Below are positions 34,789 through 43,464 of a DNA stretch of 64,000 nt, one piece after another; positions within the stretch are counted from its first letter, which is position 1, and every line of letters starts with the position of its first letter. Origin of the DNA: Burkholderia sp. OK233 (GTDB lineage: Bacteria > Pseudomonadota > Gammaproteobacteria > Burkholderiales > Burkholderiaceae); the NCBI RefSeq assembly GCF_900230185.1, contig NZ_OCSR01000002.1, positions 3,162,001 through 3,226,000 on the forward strand, given 5' to 3'. The translations under genes were made by a program, and so were the position numbers. The notes beneath the pieces are model-generated. The model did no database searches, was not told the origin of the DNA, and was given only the letters and a program-made list of their open reading frames with translations.

Positions 34789-34817
34789 TTCGCGACGGGA
34801 TGGGCTGCCGTCGCGAA
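34789..34817. terminator. Stem-loop downstream of the orphan binding-protein gene
   Basis: Perfect 10-bp stem TTCGCGACGG (34789-34798) / CCGTCGCGAA (34808-34817) with a nine-base loop, 62 bp past the stop codon at 34879. No U-tract is present, so it may be a weak or Rho-assisted terminator or an RNA-stability element. Confidence 0.5.
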
Positions 34818-34878
34818 GGGTAATCAGTGGTGGCTGAGCGTAACGCCATGTACGCAATATCCGTCCCTTCCAGCCGGA

Positions 34879-36036
34879 TCACATTCTGATGACATCCATC
34901 ACGGTCTTCTTGTTGTCCTTAAACTGGTAGATCGTGATCGCGGCGTCCCGCAGGTCGCCGTGCGGGTCAAACGCAATGTGCCCGATCACGCCGTCATAGC
35001 TGGTCGCAGGCATCGCTGCGAGAATTTTCGATCGGTCGGTCGAATTCGCCCGCTTCATCGCGTCATAGATAACGTAGACGGCGTCATACGTGAACGGGGC
35101 GTACGCGTCTATTGGTGTTTTGAAGCGCGCCACGTATCGCTTGTCAAAGTCTTGACCCTTTGGCATTTTTGACAAGGCAAGTCCGGCTTCTGAACACGTC
35201 ACGTTGCCAATGGCGCTGCCCGCAAGTTGCGTCATGTTATCCGTGCAGGCACCGTCGCCCCCCAGCACCTTTGCGGTGATGCCGAGGTTAGCCGCCTGTT
35301 TCGCCAGCGGGCCGGCCGTTGCGTCCGAGCCGCCATACATGATTGCGTCGGGTTTCAGACCTTTGATCTTTGTCAGAATCGCTCGGAAGTCGACGGCTTT
35401 ATCGGTCGTCGCTTCGTGGGTCACGATAACGGCGCCTTGTGCTTTTGCCGCTTTTTCAAATTCTTGCGCGAGACCTTGGCCGTATGCGGTTGAGTCGTCC
35501 ACGATTGCAATTCGCTTCGCGTGCATTGAGTCGATTGCGTAGCGAGCCAGTGCCGGCCCTTGTAGTGCGTCGGTCGCGACGACGCGGAAGGTTGTTTTGA
35601 AGCCCTGCAGCGTATAGGTGGGATTGGTCGAGCCTTGCGAGATCTGCACCAGACTGGCCTCGCTGTAGATCTTCGATGCCGGGATCGAAACCCCAGAGTT
35701 GATATCGCCGACCACGGCTACCACGCCATCGTCAACGAGCTTCTGGGCAACTTGAGTCCCTGTGCGTGGGTCGGCAGCGTCGTCCTGAGCGTCGAGCTGC
35801 AGACGGACCGCTTTGCCGCCGATTACCGGATGCTGGCTGTTGATCTCGTCGATGGCAAGCCGCGCCGCATTTTCGCTGTCTTTACCCATATGCGCGAGCT
35901 GCCCTGTCAAGGGCGCGGCATGACCAATCAGGATCACGGCCGGTTCCGCGGCGAAGCTCGCGCTGCCTGCGCCCAGCAGCAGCGCAGCGGCGGTCGTTTG
36001 CAGAGTCCAATTCAATTTACTGTACGAGGGTGACAT
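34879..36036 (-). CDS. Branched-chain amino-acid-type ABC substrate-binding protein (orphan)
   Basis: A 385-residue LivJ/LivK-like periplasmic protein. A signal peptide ends near GAGSASFAA; the mature part begins EPAVILIGHAAPLTGQLAHM and continues with AVVGDINSGVSIPASKIYSE and the YGGSDATAGPLAKQAANLGI block. AAGGAACC lies before the ATG at 36036. No permease or ATPase genes accompany it, so it must use a transporter encoded elsewhere. It diverges from a LysR regulator with a strong inverted repeat between them. Confidence 0.88.
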   Translation of the reverse strand: MSPSYSKLNWTLQTTAAALLLGAGSASFAAEPAVILIGHAAPLTGQLAHMGKDSENAARLAIDEINSQHPVIGGKAVRLQLDAQDDAADPRTGTQVAQKLVDDGVVAVVGDINSGVSIPASKIYSEASLVQISQGSTNPTYTLQGFKTTFRVVATDALQGPALARYAIDSMHAKRIAIVDDSTAYGQGLAQEFEKAAKAQGAVIVTHEATTDKAVDFRAILTKIKGLKPDAIMYGGSDATAGPLAKQAANLGITAKVLGGDGACTDNMTQLAGSAIGNVTCSEAGLALSKMPKGQDFDKRYVARFKTPIDAYAPFTYDAVYVIYDAMKRANSTDRSKILAAMPATSYDGVIGHIAFDPHGDLRDAAITIYQFKDNKKTVMDVIRM

Positions 36037-36337
36037 GGGCGGTTCCTTGATTTTCGGTTCAATGAGTATTCGAACGCCAAATTCTTCCGTCCAACGACTT
36101 ATTTTATTGACCAGCGATAGATAAATCTGATTGCCCCCCCAGGGCTTTCCCGATAGGCCGCCCCTTGTGCATTGAGCCGCCACGGTCACAACAAAAAGTT
36201 GTTCCAGGTGGCCAGTTTTTGTTGTCACGGGCCTGATTTTGCGGCGCTAAACTCTGCCAATGCACTGAAGCTGTCCGTTAGCGCGGATGCAATACGTGGA
36301 ATCTGGTTGTGTGTCCGTCGACTGTACAAGGTGTCTG
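36037..36337. other. 301-bp divergent intergenic region
   Basis: Lies between the orphan binding-protein gene (minus) and the LysR gene (plus). Its main feature is the inverted repeat at 36185-36228. The stretch 36060-36130 is AT-richer and likely holds the binding-protein promoter. No gene is seen. Confidence 0.45.
36185..36228. promoter_or_regulatory. Long inverted repeat, candidate LysR operator
   Basis: GTCACAACAAAAA (36185-36197) and TTTTTGTTGTCAC (36216-36228) pair with one mismatch over 13 bases, spaced 18 bases (arm centres about three helical turns apart). It sits midway between the divergent binding-protein and LysR genes. Symmetric distant arms suit a LysR tetramer. A stem-loop in the RNA is an alternative reading. 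Confidence 0.55.
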
Positions 36338-37282
36338 ATGAATGTCCGTTTTCTAGAAACGTTTGTATGGCTTGCAAAGCTGCGCAATTTCCGCCTGACA
36401 GCGGAGCGCTTGCATGCGACACAGGCTGCAATTTCCAGTCGGATATCTGCGCTCGAGCAGGAGTTCGGCGTGCGTCTATTCGATCGGGGACCGCGCGACG
36501 TCAAGCTGACCCAGGAAGGGACCAAAGCACTGGCCTTCGCTGAGCAGATTCTGAAACTCACGAACGACATGCTCGCGAGCGTAAGCGACCGCTCGCATGT
36601 GAGCGGGTTGTTGCGGGTCGGCGTGATGGAATCCGTCGTGCATACGTGGCTTCCCGAGTTACTGCGGCGAGTGCGGGATGAATATCCGAACCTGACGATC
36701 GAACTGACCTGCGACACCTCGACGAATCTGTCCGTGCAACTGGTCAATGGCAACGTGGATATCGCTTTTCTGAGCACGGCGGTCGCAGGTGCCGACGCGG
36801 AAAATGTTTCGCTCGGCGCATTGCCGATGCGATGGGTGGCGAGTCCGTCGCTGAATCTGTCGGCTGAAGCACTATCGGAAGCTGAACTGGCGAGCTTTCC
36901 GATTGTGAGCTTTGCCCGTCATTCGTCGCCGCATGTGTTTGTAGCCGGCCTGTTTGCGGCCGCTGGCGAGCCGCGCGTGCAAATCAACTGCGTGTCTTCG
37001 GTCGCGGCGATTATCAGGCTCGTGCTCGACGGTTTCGGTATTGCGGTTCTGCCGACAGCTTTCGTGACCCGCGAGCTGGAGTCCGGTCATCTACAACTGC
37101 TGAAAGTGACGCATCGAGTCCCAGAACTCCCGCTTTTCGCCTCCTTCCGGCGCAGTCCGGACAGTTTGCTATGCGAGTCGATCACTCATCTGGCGTTAAA
37201 GGTCATGCGAGAGTTCAGCCTGGAGAACGGTCCAGATATCGCGCTCTTTCCAGACACCGACGAAGCGCTGCCACCTCATTGA
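36338..37282 (+). CDS. LysR-family regulator
   Basis: A 314-residue protein with the usual N-terminal HTH (FLETFVWLAKLRNFRLTAER, LHATQAAISSRISALEQEFG) and a type 2 periplasmic-like effector domain (GLLRVGVMESVVHTWLPELL). AAGGTG lies 6 bases before the ATG at 36338. It is divergent from the orphan amino-acid binding-protein gene and is followed 48 bases later by ureidoglycolate lyase, so it may link a nitrogen-containing nutrient to both. Confidence 0.88.
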   Translation: MNVRFLETFVWLAKLRNFRLTAERLHATQAAISSRISALEQEFGVRLFDRGPRDVKLTQEGTKALAFAEQILKLTNDMLASVSDRSHVSGLLRVGVMESVVHTWLPELLRRVRDEYPNLTIELTCDTSTNLSVQLVNGNVDIAFLSTAVAGADAENVSLGALPMRWVASPSLNLSAEALSEAELASFPIVSFARHSSPHVFVAGLFAAAGEPRVQINCVSSVAAIIRLVLDGFGIAVLPTAFVTRELESGHLQLLKVTHRVPELPLFASFRRSPDSLLCESITHLALKVMREFSLENGPDIALFPDTDEALPPH

Positions 37283-37330
37283 GTGGCACCTCGTGATATT
37301 TTTCTTCGATTATCAAAGGCCTGAACCGAG

Positions 37331-37897
37331 ATGCCGAATGCCACGCCACTGACCATTCAATCGCTTACTGCCGGCGCTTTCGAACCCTATGGATGGATGT
37401 TAGGCAAACCGTTTCCGGAGGATAGCGCGGCGCCTTCGTTCGCAAGCCCGTCTTCCGATTTCTGGCGTGAACATCTGTTCGATGCCGGACGGTCCGGAGA
37501 TCCTGAAATCCTGTGGGTCAGATACCGCGATTGCGAAGCCGAGGTCATGAAGCTCGAGACGCATTGGCTCACTGAGCAGGCCGTGGTGCCGCTAACCGGA
37601 CCTCTCGTTCAGATTGTCGCGACGAGTACACCGGATGGGCACCCGAATCTTGATTCATTGGCAGCTTTCAAGGTGCCCGTCGGAGAAGGGATCTGCATGC
37701 GGCCGCGCTGCTGGCACGCCACGCGTGCATTGCAGGACGAAGTGACGTGCCTCATGCTTACACGCCGTTCGACGACGTTCGACCTTGCAGTCCATCTGCT
37801 CACAGGCGCTCCCGCTGGCGAAAGCGCAATTCGGCAGATTCCGCCGTACCAGCTTGTCGGCGTGCCTGGCCTCATACAGGCTTCGACGCTTCAATGA
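37331..37897 (+). CDS. allA: Ureidoglycolate lyase family protein
   Basis: A 188-residue cupin-fold enzyme. IQSLTAGAFEPYGWMLGKP at the start and KVPVGEGICMRPRCWHATRA near residue 120 match AllA, which splits ureidoglycolate into glyoxylate and urea in allantoin/purine degradation. No other allantoin genes are here, so it may act on a related ureido compound. It lies downstream of and probably co-transcribed with the LysR gene. Confidence 0.75.
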   Translation: MPNATPLTIQSLTAGAFEPYGWMLGKPFPEDSAAPSFASPSSDFWREHLFDAGRSGDPEILWVRYRDCEAEVMKLETHWLTEQAVVPLTGPLVQIVATSTPDGHPNLDSLAAFKVPVGEGICMRPRCWHATRALQDEVTCLMLTRRSTTFDLAVHLLTGAPAGESAIRQIPPYQLVGVPGLIQASTLQ

Positions 37898-37922
37898 AGG
37901 TGCTGAGGTTGAGTAATCCGGT

Positions 37923-37944
37923 TTGGAATCAGGCGCGATTCCAA
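37923..37944. terminator. Hairpin between convergent allA and ycgR
   Basis: Perfect 8-bp stem TTGGAATC (37923-37930) / GATTCCAA (37937-37944) with a six-base loop, 26 bp past the allA stop and 37 bp from the ycgR stop. No U-tract. Confidence 0.45.
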
Positions 37945-37980
37945 GGCGCTTCGTGCCTGAAGGGACTCACCCGCAGGAAC

Positions 37981-38757
37981 TTACCCGCGCGGCGTGAGCC
38001 TTTGACGCTTCGTTTCGAGTTGCGTGACGACACGCTGCAAAATCCGTTCAGCCGGCCCCGGCGTCTTCACGAACTTGCAGCCGATCACGAAGCGTAGGTC
38101 GCCCTTCGGCGTAGTCAATTGCCGTGGCGCGACGATTTTCAGATCGAGGAGAAGCGTGCCGAAGCTGCCGAGTTGCAGCGTGACGTCGCGCAATACGGTG
38201 CCGCTTTCAAGCGAGCCGAAACGTGCATCGGCAGTTTTCAACGCCATGCCGCCCAATGAAAGATCCTGCAGTTCGAGCCTGAACGAACCGCCGTCCACAT
38301 CCGACCCGCTAGCGATGTACGGATCCAGCACAGGAGTTTGCACGCGGAAGAACTCGCGGCGCTGAACGTAGTACAGGAGCGAAGGAAAGGCTGCCTCGAA
38401 AGCCGGGCGTCCTTCGAACATGATCGGGTCTGCGCTGAGCGTCGTGAACTCCGTGCGAATGCCACCTGGCAAACTGCGAAAGATCAACTGGCGCGCAGAC
38501 GGAAGCGCGTAATTGTCCAATTGCGTACTGCCGGCGTCGAAGATAAAGCGGGCATTGCGCGAATCGACATCGAGTACCTGCGTAACGATCTGGCGGCCGT
38601 TGAATTCCACCGTCACGAAGTCCTGTCCGGCCATCAGCTTGCGCAGGCAAACCGCGATTTGCAAGGGATGGCGCTGCGCGAAGGTCGAGTCTGCGTCGGT
38701 GGTCTGTTCGGCAAGATCGGCGTCCAGCAGAAGAGCGGCATTCATTTGAGTATCCAT
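37981..38757 (-). CDS. ycgR: YcgR-type flagellar brake protein (PilZ domain)
   Basis: A 258-residue cytosolic protein with a YcgR N-terminal domain (PLQIAVCLRKLMAGQDFVTV, LDVDSRNARFIFDAG) and a PilZ domain. The c-di-GMP contacts are the RREFFRVQTP arginines (residue about 133-137) and DLSLGGMAL. Family members slow the flagellar motor when c-di-GMP is high. Start uncertain: ATG 38757 (MDTQ) or ATG 38745 (MNAALL), neither with a clear Shine-Dalgarno. No flagellar genes flank it. Confidence 0.85.
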   Translation of the reverse strand: MDTQMNAALLLDADLAEQTTDADSTFAQRHPLQIAVCLRKLMAGQDFVTVEFNGRQIVTQVLDVDSRNARFIFDAGSTQLDNYALPSARQLIFRSLPGGIRTEFTTLSADPIMFEGRPAFEAAFPSLLYYVQRREFFRVQTPVLDPYIASGSDVDGGSFRLELQDLSLGGMALKTADARFGSLESGTVLRDVTLQLGSFGTLLLDLKIVAPRQLTTPKGDLRFVIGCKFVKTPGPAERILQRVVTQLETKRQRLTPRG

Positions 38758-38998
38758 GCTTGTTATGGCCCTGGCCTGGCCGGTTGGGGGAGCGCAGGCG
38801 GCATGTGAGTCATGCCGGCGCTCGGCCTTTTCCTGCTTGATTGCAGGGACCGTGCCAACTGCATGGATGGACTGATCGAAACGGTGTTTTTTGCCGCGGA
38901 ACCGCTTGATACGGGCGTTTGCGGACGGTGGCCCGGGAGGTGGGGGCGCCCGGAGGTAGGGTTCGCTACGTAACGTCCTCGATGCTGTTACGGCCACG

Positions 38999-40033
38999 TT
39001 ACCTCGGGCGCGGCACCCCCGTCGATGCTCGCACAACCAGTTTCGGCGCCGAGGAAATCCGCATCGGCACGTTTGCCGCTGGTTGATGACCTGCTTGCCC
39101 ATACGACGATTCGATCAACTCGCGCAGCAGCGACACGGCCAGGTCGGCGACTTCGACAGTCGGCACGGCGACTGTTGTCAACGCGGGCCGCGATTCGCGC
39201 GCCAGTTGAATATCGGTAATGCCGATCACGGACAGATCACCCGGCACGTTCAGGCCAAGATCGGCGGCGGCGTGCATCGCGCCGAGCGCCGGCAGATCGT
39301 TGGTCGCGAAGATCGCGGTGAGCTTCGGATCAGCTTCCAGCAGCGCACGCGCCGCGGCGTAGCCGCCTTGTATCGTATCGGGCGCATGCTTGACGCGTCC
39401 TTTCGGCGCGCCGGCCGCATGCAGCGCATCGACAAAACCTTCGTAACGGGCTGCGTGAATGCCCGAGGCCTTGCTGCCGACAATCGCGCCGATCCGCCGG
39501 TGGCCGAGCGTCAGCAGATGCATGCCGGCCAGTTCGCCTGCCAGACGAAAATCGACCGCTACACATGGCAGCCCCGGCGGCTCATTGGGCCGTTCCCACA
39601 TGCACAGCACCACGGGCGTGCCGCGCGATTCGGTCGTATGAAGGTCTGCAAAGTCCAGGTTCGCATTGGTGACGAGCACGCCCTCGGAAAGCGTCCCGGC
39701 GATCTGGTCGAGATACGCTCGCCCGGTCAGAGGATCTTCGTTCGTATTGCAGATGATCACGAAGTGACCGCTGCTGCGCGCCGCGTGTTCGACCGCGAGC
39801 GCGAACTCCGGGTAGAACGGATTGGCAATGCTCGACACCATCAACGCCAGTGTCGGCGCGCGGCCCTCGGCGAGCGCGCGGGCGGCCAGGTGCGGGCGGT
39901 AGCCGAGCGCGTCGACGGCGTCCAGCACTCGCTGCCGGGTGGTCGCGCCGACCCGCCCGCGATTGCGCAGCACGTTCGACACCGTGGCAGGGGTAACGCC
40001 GGCGTGACGCGCGACTTCGCTAAGGGTGGTCAT
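38999..40033 (-). CDS. LacI-family repressor
   Basis: A 344-residue regulator with the LacI HTH at the very start (MTTLSEVARHAGVTPATVSN, VLRNRGRVGATTRQRVLDAV, hinge ALGYRPHLAARALAEGR) and a periplasmic-binding-like sugar domain (LALMVSSIANPFYPEFALAV). The start at 40033 gives the exact family N terminus. It is divergent from the galactoside operon and separated from it by a perfect 16-bp LacI palindrome, so it is the obvious repressor. Confidence 0.92.
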   Translation of the reverse strand: MTTLSEVARHAGVTPATVSNVLRNRGRVGATTRQRVLDAVDALGYRPHLAARALAEGRAPTLALMVSSIANPFYPEFALAVEHAARSSGHFVIICNTNEDPLTGRAYLDQIAGTLSEGVLVTNANLDFADLHTTESRGTPVVLCMWERPNEPPGLPCVAVDFRLAGELAGMHLLTLGHRRIGAIVGSKASGIHAARYEGFVDALHAAGAPKGRVKHAPDTIQGGYAAARALLEADPKLTAIFATNDLPALGAMHAAADLGLNVPGDLSVIGITDIQLARESRPALTTVAVPTVEVADLAVSLLRELIESSYGQAGHQPAANVPMRISSAPKLVVRASTGVPRPR

Positions 40034-40173
40034 AGCATTTTCAATATTTGGGATGGGTGTCCGACATTTGCATCGCAGCCCAAGGCGCGGCACCATTTGC
40101 CACACAGACAAAACGATATCGGAGACAGGCAAGGCCCCAGCGATCGGAAGCGATCGATTTTTTCGGCCCTGCT

Positions 40174-40189
40174 GATTAAGCGCTTAATC
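40174..40189. promoter_or_regulatory. LacI-type operator of the galactoside operon
   Basis: Perfect 16-bp palindrome GATTAAGC-GCTTAATC with the central CG typical of LacI-family sites, 38 bp upstream of the ATPase start and between divergent repressor and operon. Confidence 0.78.
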
Positions 40190-40226
40190 TCCGACGTCGA
40201 GCCGATTAAATCACGGAGTCGATGCG

Positions 40227-41384
40227 ATGGCGAGCATTTCGTTGAGAGGCGTGCAGAAGGCGTATGGCGACGGCGCGCTGGTGATCCGCGATGTCGATCT
40301 GGAGATCGGCGAGAACGAGTTCTGCGTGTTTCTCGGTCCGTCCGGCTGCGGCAAATCCACCTTGCTGCGGATGATCGCCGGGCTCGAAGATGTGACCGAC
40401 GGCGACCTGTCGATTTCCGGCCGCCTCGTCAATGACGTCCCGGCGGCGCAGCGCGGTGTGGCGATGGTGTTCCAGAGCTATGCGCTGTTTCCGCATATGA
40501 CCGTGTTCGAGAACATGGCCTTCGGCCTCAAGCTGGCCAAAACCCCCAAGGACGAAATCGACCGCAAGGTGCGGGAAGCCGCGCGCATCCTGCAACTTGA
40601 GGCGCTGCTCGAGCGCCGGCCAAAAGCACTGTCCGGCGGCCAGCGGCAACGTGTGGCGATTGGTCGTGCCATCGTGCGTGAACCTGGGGTGTTTCTGTTC
40701 GACGAGCCGCTCTCCAATCTCGACGCGACGCTGCGCGGCCAGACCCGCATCGAAATCGCGCGGCTGCATAAGCAGTTCGCCAAAGCCAGCGTTGTGTACG
40801 TCACGCACGACCAGATCGAAGCGATGACGCTCGCCGACAAGATCGTGCTGCTGCATGCGGGTAAGGACACCGAGCGCTACGGCAGCATCGCGCAGATCGG
40901 CGCGCCGCTCGAGTTGTACCACCGTCCGAAGAGCCGCTTCGTCGCCGGTTTCATCGGTTCGCCGCGCATGAACTTTTTGCCGGGGCGGGTGGCGTCGGTT
41001 GATCCGCAGGGCGTGATCGTCACACTCGACGATACGTCCGAAAACGTGCGCGTGCCGGTCAGCGGCGAGGGACTCCAGCCGGCGCAACCCGTCACGCTCG
41101 GCGTGCGCCCGGAACACCTGGAATTCATCGACGCGGCAGCTTCGGAAAACCCGCAGGACGCCGTTCTGACCCGCACCGTATCTCTCGTCGAACAACTCGG
41201 CGAGCACAGCTACGTCCACCTCGACCAGCCGGGCGGCGGCGCGCTGATCGCCAAGGCGCCGGGCGACACACGCCTCGAGTCCGGCGACCGCGCGAGCTTG
41301 CGCGTCCCCAGCCGCGCGTGCCATTTGTTTACCGAAGACGGCTTTGCCGCCGCTTCGCTCGAATCCGTCGAACACTACGCATAG
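40227..41384 (+). CDS. Sugar ABC transporter ATPase (MalK/UgpC type)
   Basis: A 385-residue ATPase of the CUT1 family: Walker A GPSGCGKSTLL, Q-loop FQSYALFPHMTV, signature LSGGQRQRVAIGR, Walker B VFLFDEPLSNLD, switch YVTHDQIEAM. The C-terminal regulatory OB-like (TOBE) region contains VTLGVRPEHLEFID. It serves the binding protein and permeases encoded at 43465-46719. The stop and the beta-galactosidase start are only 11 bases apart. Confidence 0.93.
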   Translation: MASISLRGVQKAYGDGALVIRDVDLEIGENEFCVFLGPSGCGKSTLLRMIAGLEDVTDGDLSISGRLVNDVPAAQRGVAMVFQSYALFPHMTVFENMAFGLKLAKTPKDEIDRKVREAARILQLEALLERRPKALSGGQRQRVAIGRAIVREPGVFLFDEPLSNLDATLRGQTRIEIARLHKQFAKASVVYVTHDQIEAMTLADKIVLLHAGKDTERYGSIAQIGAPLELYHRPKSRFVAGFIGSPRMNFLPGRVASVDPQGVIVTLDDTSENVRVPVSGEGLQPAQPVTLGVRPEHLEFIDAAASENPQDAVLTRTVSLVEQLGEHSYVHLDQPGGGALIAKAPGDTRLESGDRASLRVPSRACHLFTEDGFAAASLESVEHYA

Positions 41385-41395
41385 AGGACATTCGG

Positions 41396-43390
41396 ATGCG
41401 CCTTGGAGTCTGTTATTACCCGGAACACTGGCCGGAGTCGATGTGGGAAGACGACGCTCGCCGGATGAAAGCGCTTGGCATCGAGCAGGTGCGAATCGCC
41501 GAATTTGCGTGGAGCCGGATGGAGCCAACGCCTGGCGAGTACGACTGGGGCTGGCTCGATCGCGCGATCGATGTGCTTGGCGCAGCCGGTCTGCAGGTCG
41601 TCATGTGCACGCCCACCGCGACGCCGCCCAAGTGGCTGATCGACCGTCATCCGGATATTTTGCCGATCGGGGCGGACGGCCGTCCGCGCGCCTTCGGCTC
41701 ACGCCGTCATTACGATTTCTCATCGTCATCGTATTTCACCGCGTCGCAGCGAATCTGCACGGCAGTAGCGGAGCGTTACGGCAAGCATCCGGCCGTCGCG
41801 TACTGGCAGACCGATAACGAATTCGGTTGTCATCACACGGTGGTCAGCTATTCGCCGGCAGCAGTGGGGCGCTTTCGCGAGTGGCTCAAGGCGCGCTATC
41901 AAACGATCGACGCACTGAATCGTGCGTGGGGCACGGTGTTCTGGAGCATGGAGTACCGCAGCTTCGACGAGATCGACGCGCCGGTGGCGACCGTCACCGA
42001 AGCGCATCCGTCGCACCGGCTCGATTATCGCCGCTTCGCCTCCGACGAAGTGGCGCGCTACAACCGCATGCAGGTCGAGATCATCCGCGCGCATTCGCCG
42101 GGGCGGCCGGTCGCGCACAACTTCATGCAGCTCTTTACCGAGTTCGATCACTACAAGGTGGCGGCCGATCTCGACATTGCCGCGTGGGACAGCTATCCGC
42201 TCGGCGCGCTCGAAGAGCAGTGGTTTGCGCCGGACGTGAAAGCGCGCTGGTTGCGCAGCGGGCATCCCGACTTCGCGTCGTTCAATCATGACGTGTACCG
42301 CGGCATGTCGAAGCTGCCGTTCTGGGTGATGGAGCAGCAGCCCGGCCCGGTGAACTGGGCGCAGTGGAATCCGGCGCCGCTGCCCGGCATGGTGCGGCTG
42401 TGGAGTTGGGAGGCGTTCGCGCACGGTGCTGGCTGCGTGTCGTATTTCCGCTGGCGCCAGGCGCCGTTTGCGCAGGAGCAGATGCATGCGGGTTTGAATA
42501 CACCCGATAACCGGCTCGATGTGGGTGGCAACGAAGCTGCGCAGGTTGCCGACGAGATTCACGCGGTGCTCGCCGCGAACGCCGACGCCAACGCAGCGAT
42601 CCGCTCGAAGGTCGCGCTCGTCTACGACTACGAGGCGAAGTGGCTCTTCGAGATTCATCCGCAGGGTGCGGACTTTCACTATCCGCGTTTCGCATTCGAG
42701 TATTACTCGGCGCTGCGCGCGCTCGGCTTGGATGTCGATATCGTGCCGGTCGATGCAGCCCTCGACGGCTATCGTTTGATCGTCGTGCCACCGCTGCCGG
42801 TCGTGCCTGCGGATTTCGCCGCCCGGCTGGCGAGCTCGGGCGCGCAAGTCGTGCTGGGTCCCCGCACCGGTTCGAAGACGGCGGACGTGCAGATTCCGGC
42901 GAACCTGCCGCCAGGCGCGCTTGCTTCTGTGTTGCCGCTGCGTGTGTGGCGTGTCGAATCGATGCGGCCGAATGTGACCGAAGCCGTGCTGCTCGTGGAC
43001 AACCACGACGCGACTCCGGAGGACGGCGTTGCGCGCCACTGGCGCGATTTCATCGAAGGCGACGGTGGTCCGGCGGATTCGTTCGACGTGCGTGCCCGCT
43101 TCGCTGACGGTCATCCCGCCTACGTGAAAAGCGGTAAGTTTCACTACCTCGCGAGCCTGTTCGACGATGCGCTTACCGTTCGTCTTCTGAAGCGAATCGC
43201 CGAAGAAGCGAGCGTGGAAACGACATCGCTCGGCGACACCGTGCGCTTCAGCCGTCGTGGTGCGCTGACCTACGTGTTGAACTACGGCGATCAGACGTAC
43301 ACGCTGGCCGATGTCGCCGACGATGCTTTCGTGATCGGTTCACGCGCAATAGAACCGCAAGGTGTGGCCGTCTATCGATCAGGCAACTGA
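41396..43390 (+). CDS. Beta-galactosidase, glycoside hydrolase family 42
   Basis: A 664-residue enzyme. MRLGVCYYPEHWPESMWEDD is the GH42 start; acid/base Glu142 lies in WQTDNEFGCHH and nucleophile Glu313 in WVMEQQPGPVNW. The A4-type (trimeric) glutamine-amidotransferase-like middle domain begins near residue 400. There is no signal peptide, so imported galacto-oligosaccharides are cut in the cytosol. GAGGA lies 8 bases before the ATG. It is co-transcribed with the sugar ABC transporter genes. Confidence 0.93.
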   Translation: MRLGVCYYPEHWPESMWEDDARRMKALGIEQVRIAEFAWSRMEPTPGEYDWGWLDRAIDVLGAAGLQVVMCTPTATPPKWLIDRHPDILPIGADGRPRAFGSRRHYDFSSSSYFTASQRICTAVAERYGKHPAVAYWQTDNEFGCHHTVVSYSPAAVGRFREWLKARYQTIDALNRAWGTVFWSMEYRSFDEIDAPVATVTEAHPSHRLDYRRFASDEVARYNRMQVEIIRAHSPGRPVAHNFMQLFTEFDHYKVAADLDIAAWDSYPLGALEEQWFAPDVKARWLRSGHPDFASFNHDVYRGMSKLPFWVMEQQPGPVNWAQWNPAPLPGMVRLWSWEAFAHGAGCVSYFRWRQAPFAQEQMHAGLNTPDNRLDVGGNEAAQVADEIHAVLAANADANAAIRSKVALVYDYEAKWLFEIHPQGADFHYPRFAFEYYSALRALGLDVDIVPVDAALDGYRLIVVPPLPVVPADFAARLASSGAQVVLGPRTGSKTADVQIPANLPPGALASVLPLRVWRVESMRPNVTEAVLLVDNHDATPEDGVARHWRDFIEGDGGPADSFDVRARFADGHPAYVKSGKFHYLASLFDDALTVRLLKRIAEEASVETTSLGDTVRFSRRGALTYVLNYGDQTYTLADVADDAFVIGSRAIEPQGVAVYRSGN

Positions 43391-43464
43391 TTTATAGCGC
43401 TGAACGAAGGATTCCATGCAGTAACAACAACGACGCAAAATCAAGGCATAAAGGAGACAGCAAC

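Larger units (their letters stand above)
34448..34878. other. 431-bp intergenic region upstream of frcB-like operon
   Basis: Contains the promoter region and candidate ROK operator of the frc-like operon (right of 34447) and a hairpin (34789-34817) near the end of the orphan binding-protein gene. The part between about 34610 and 34780 shows no gene or repeat that I can support. Confidence 0.5.

Noticed and set aside
41726..43144. A 472-codon minus-strand open frame inside the GH42 gene
   Set aside because: Composition is Arg/His-rich and the real gene on the other strand has both catalytic glutamates and a ribosome-binding site.
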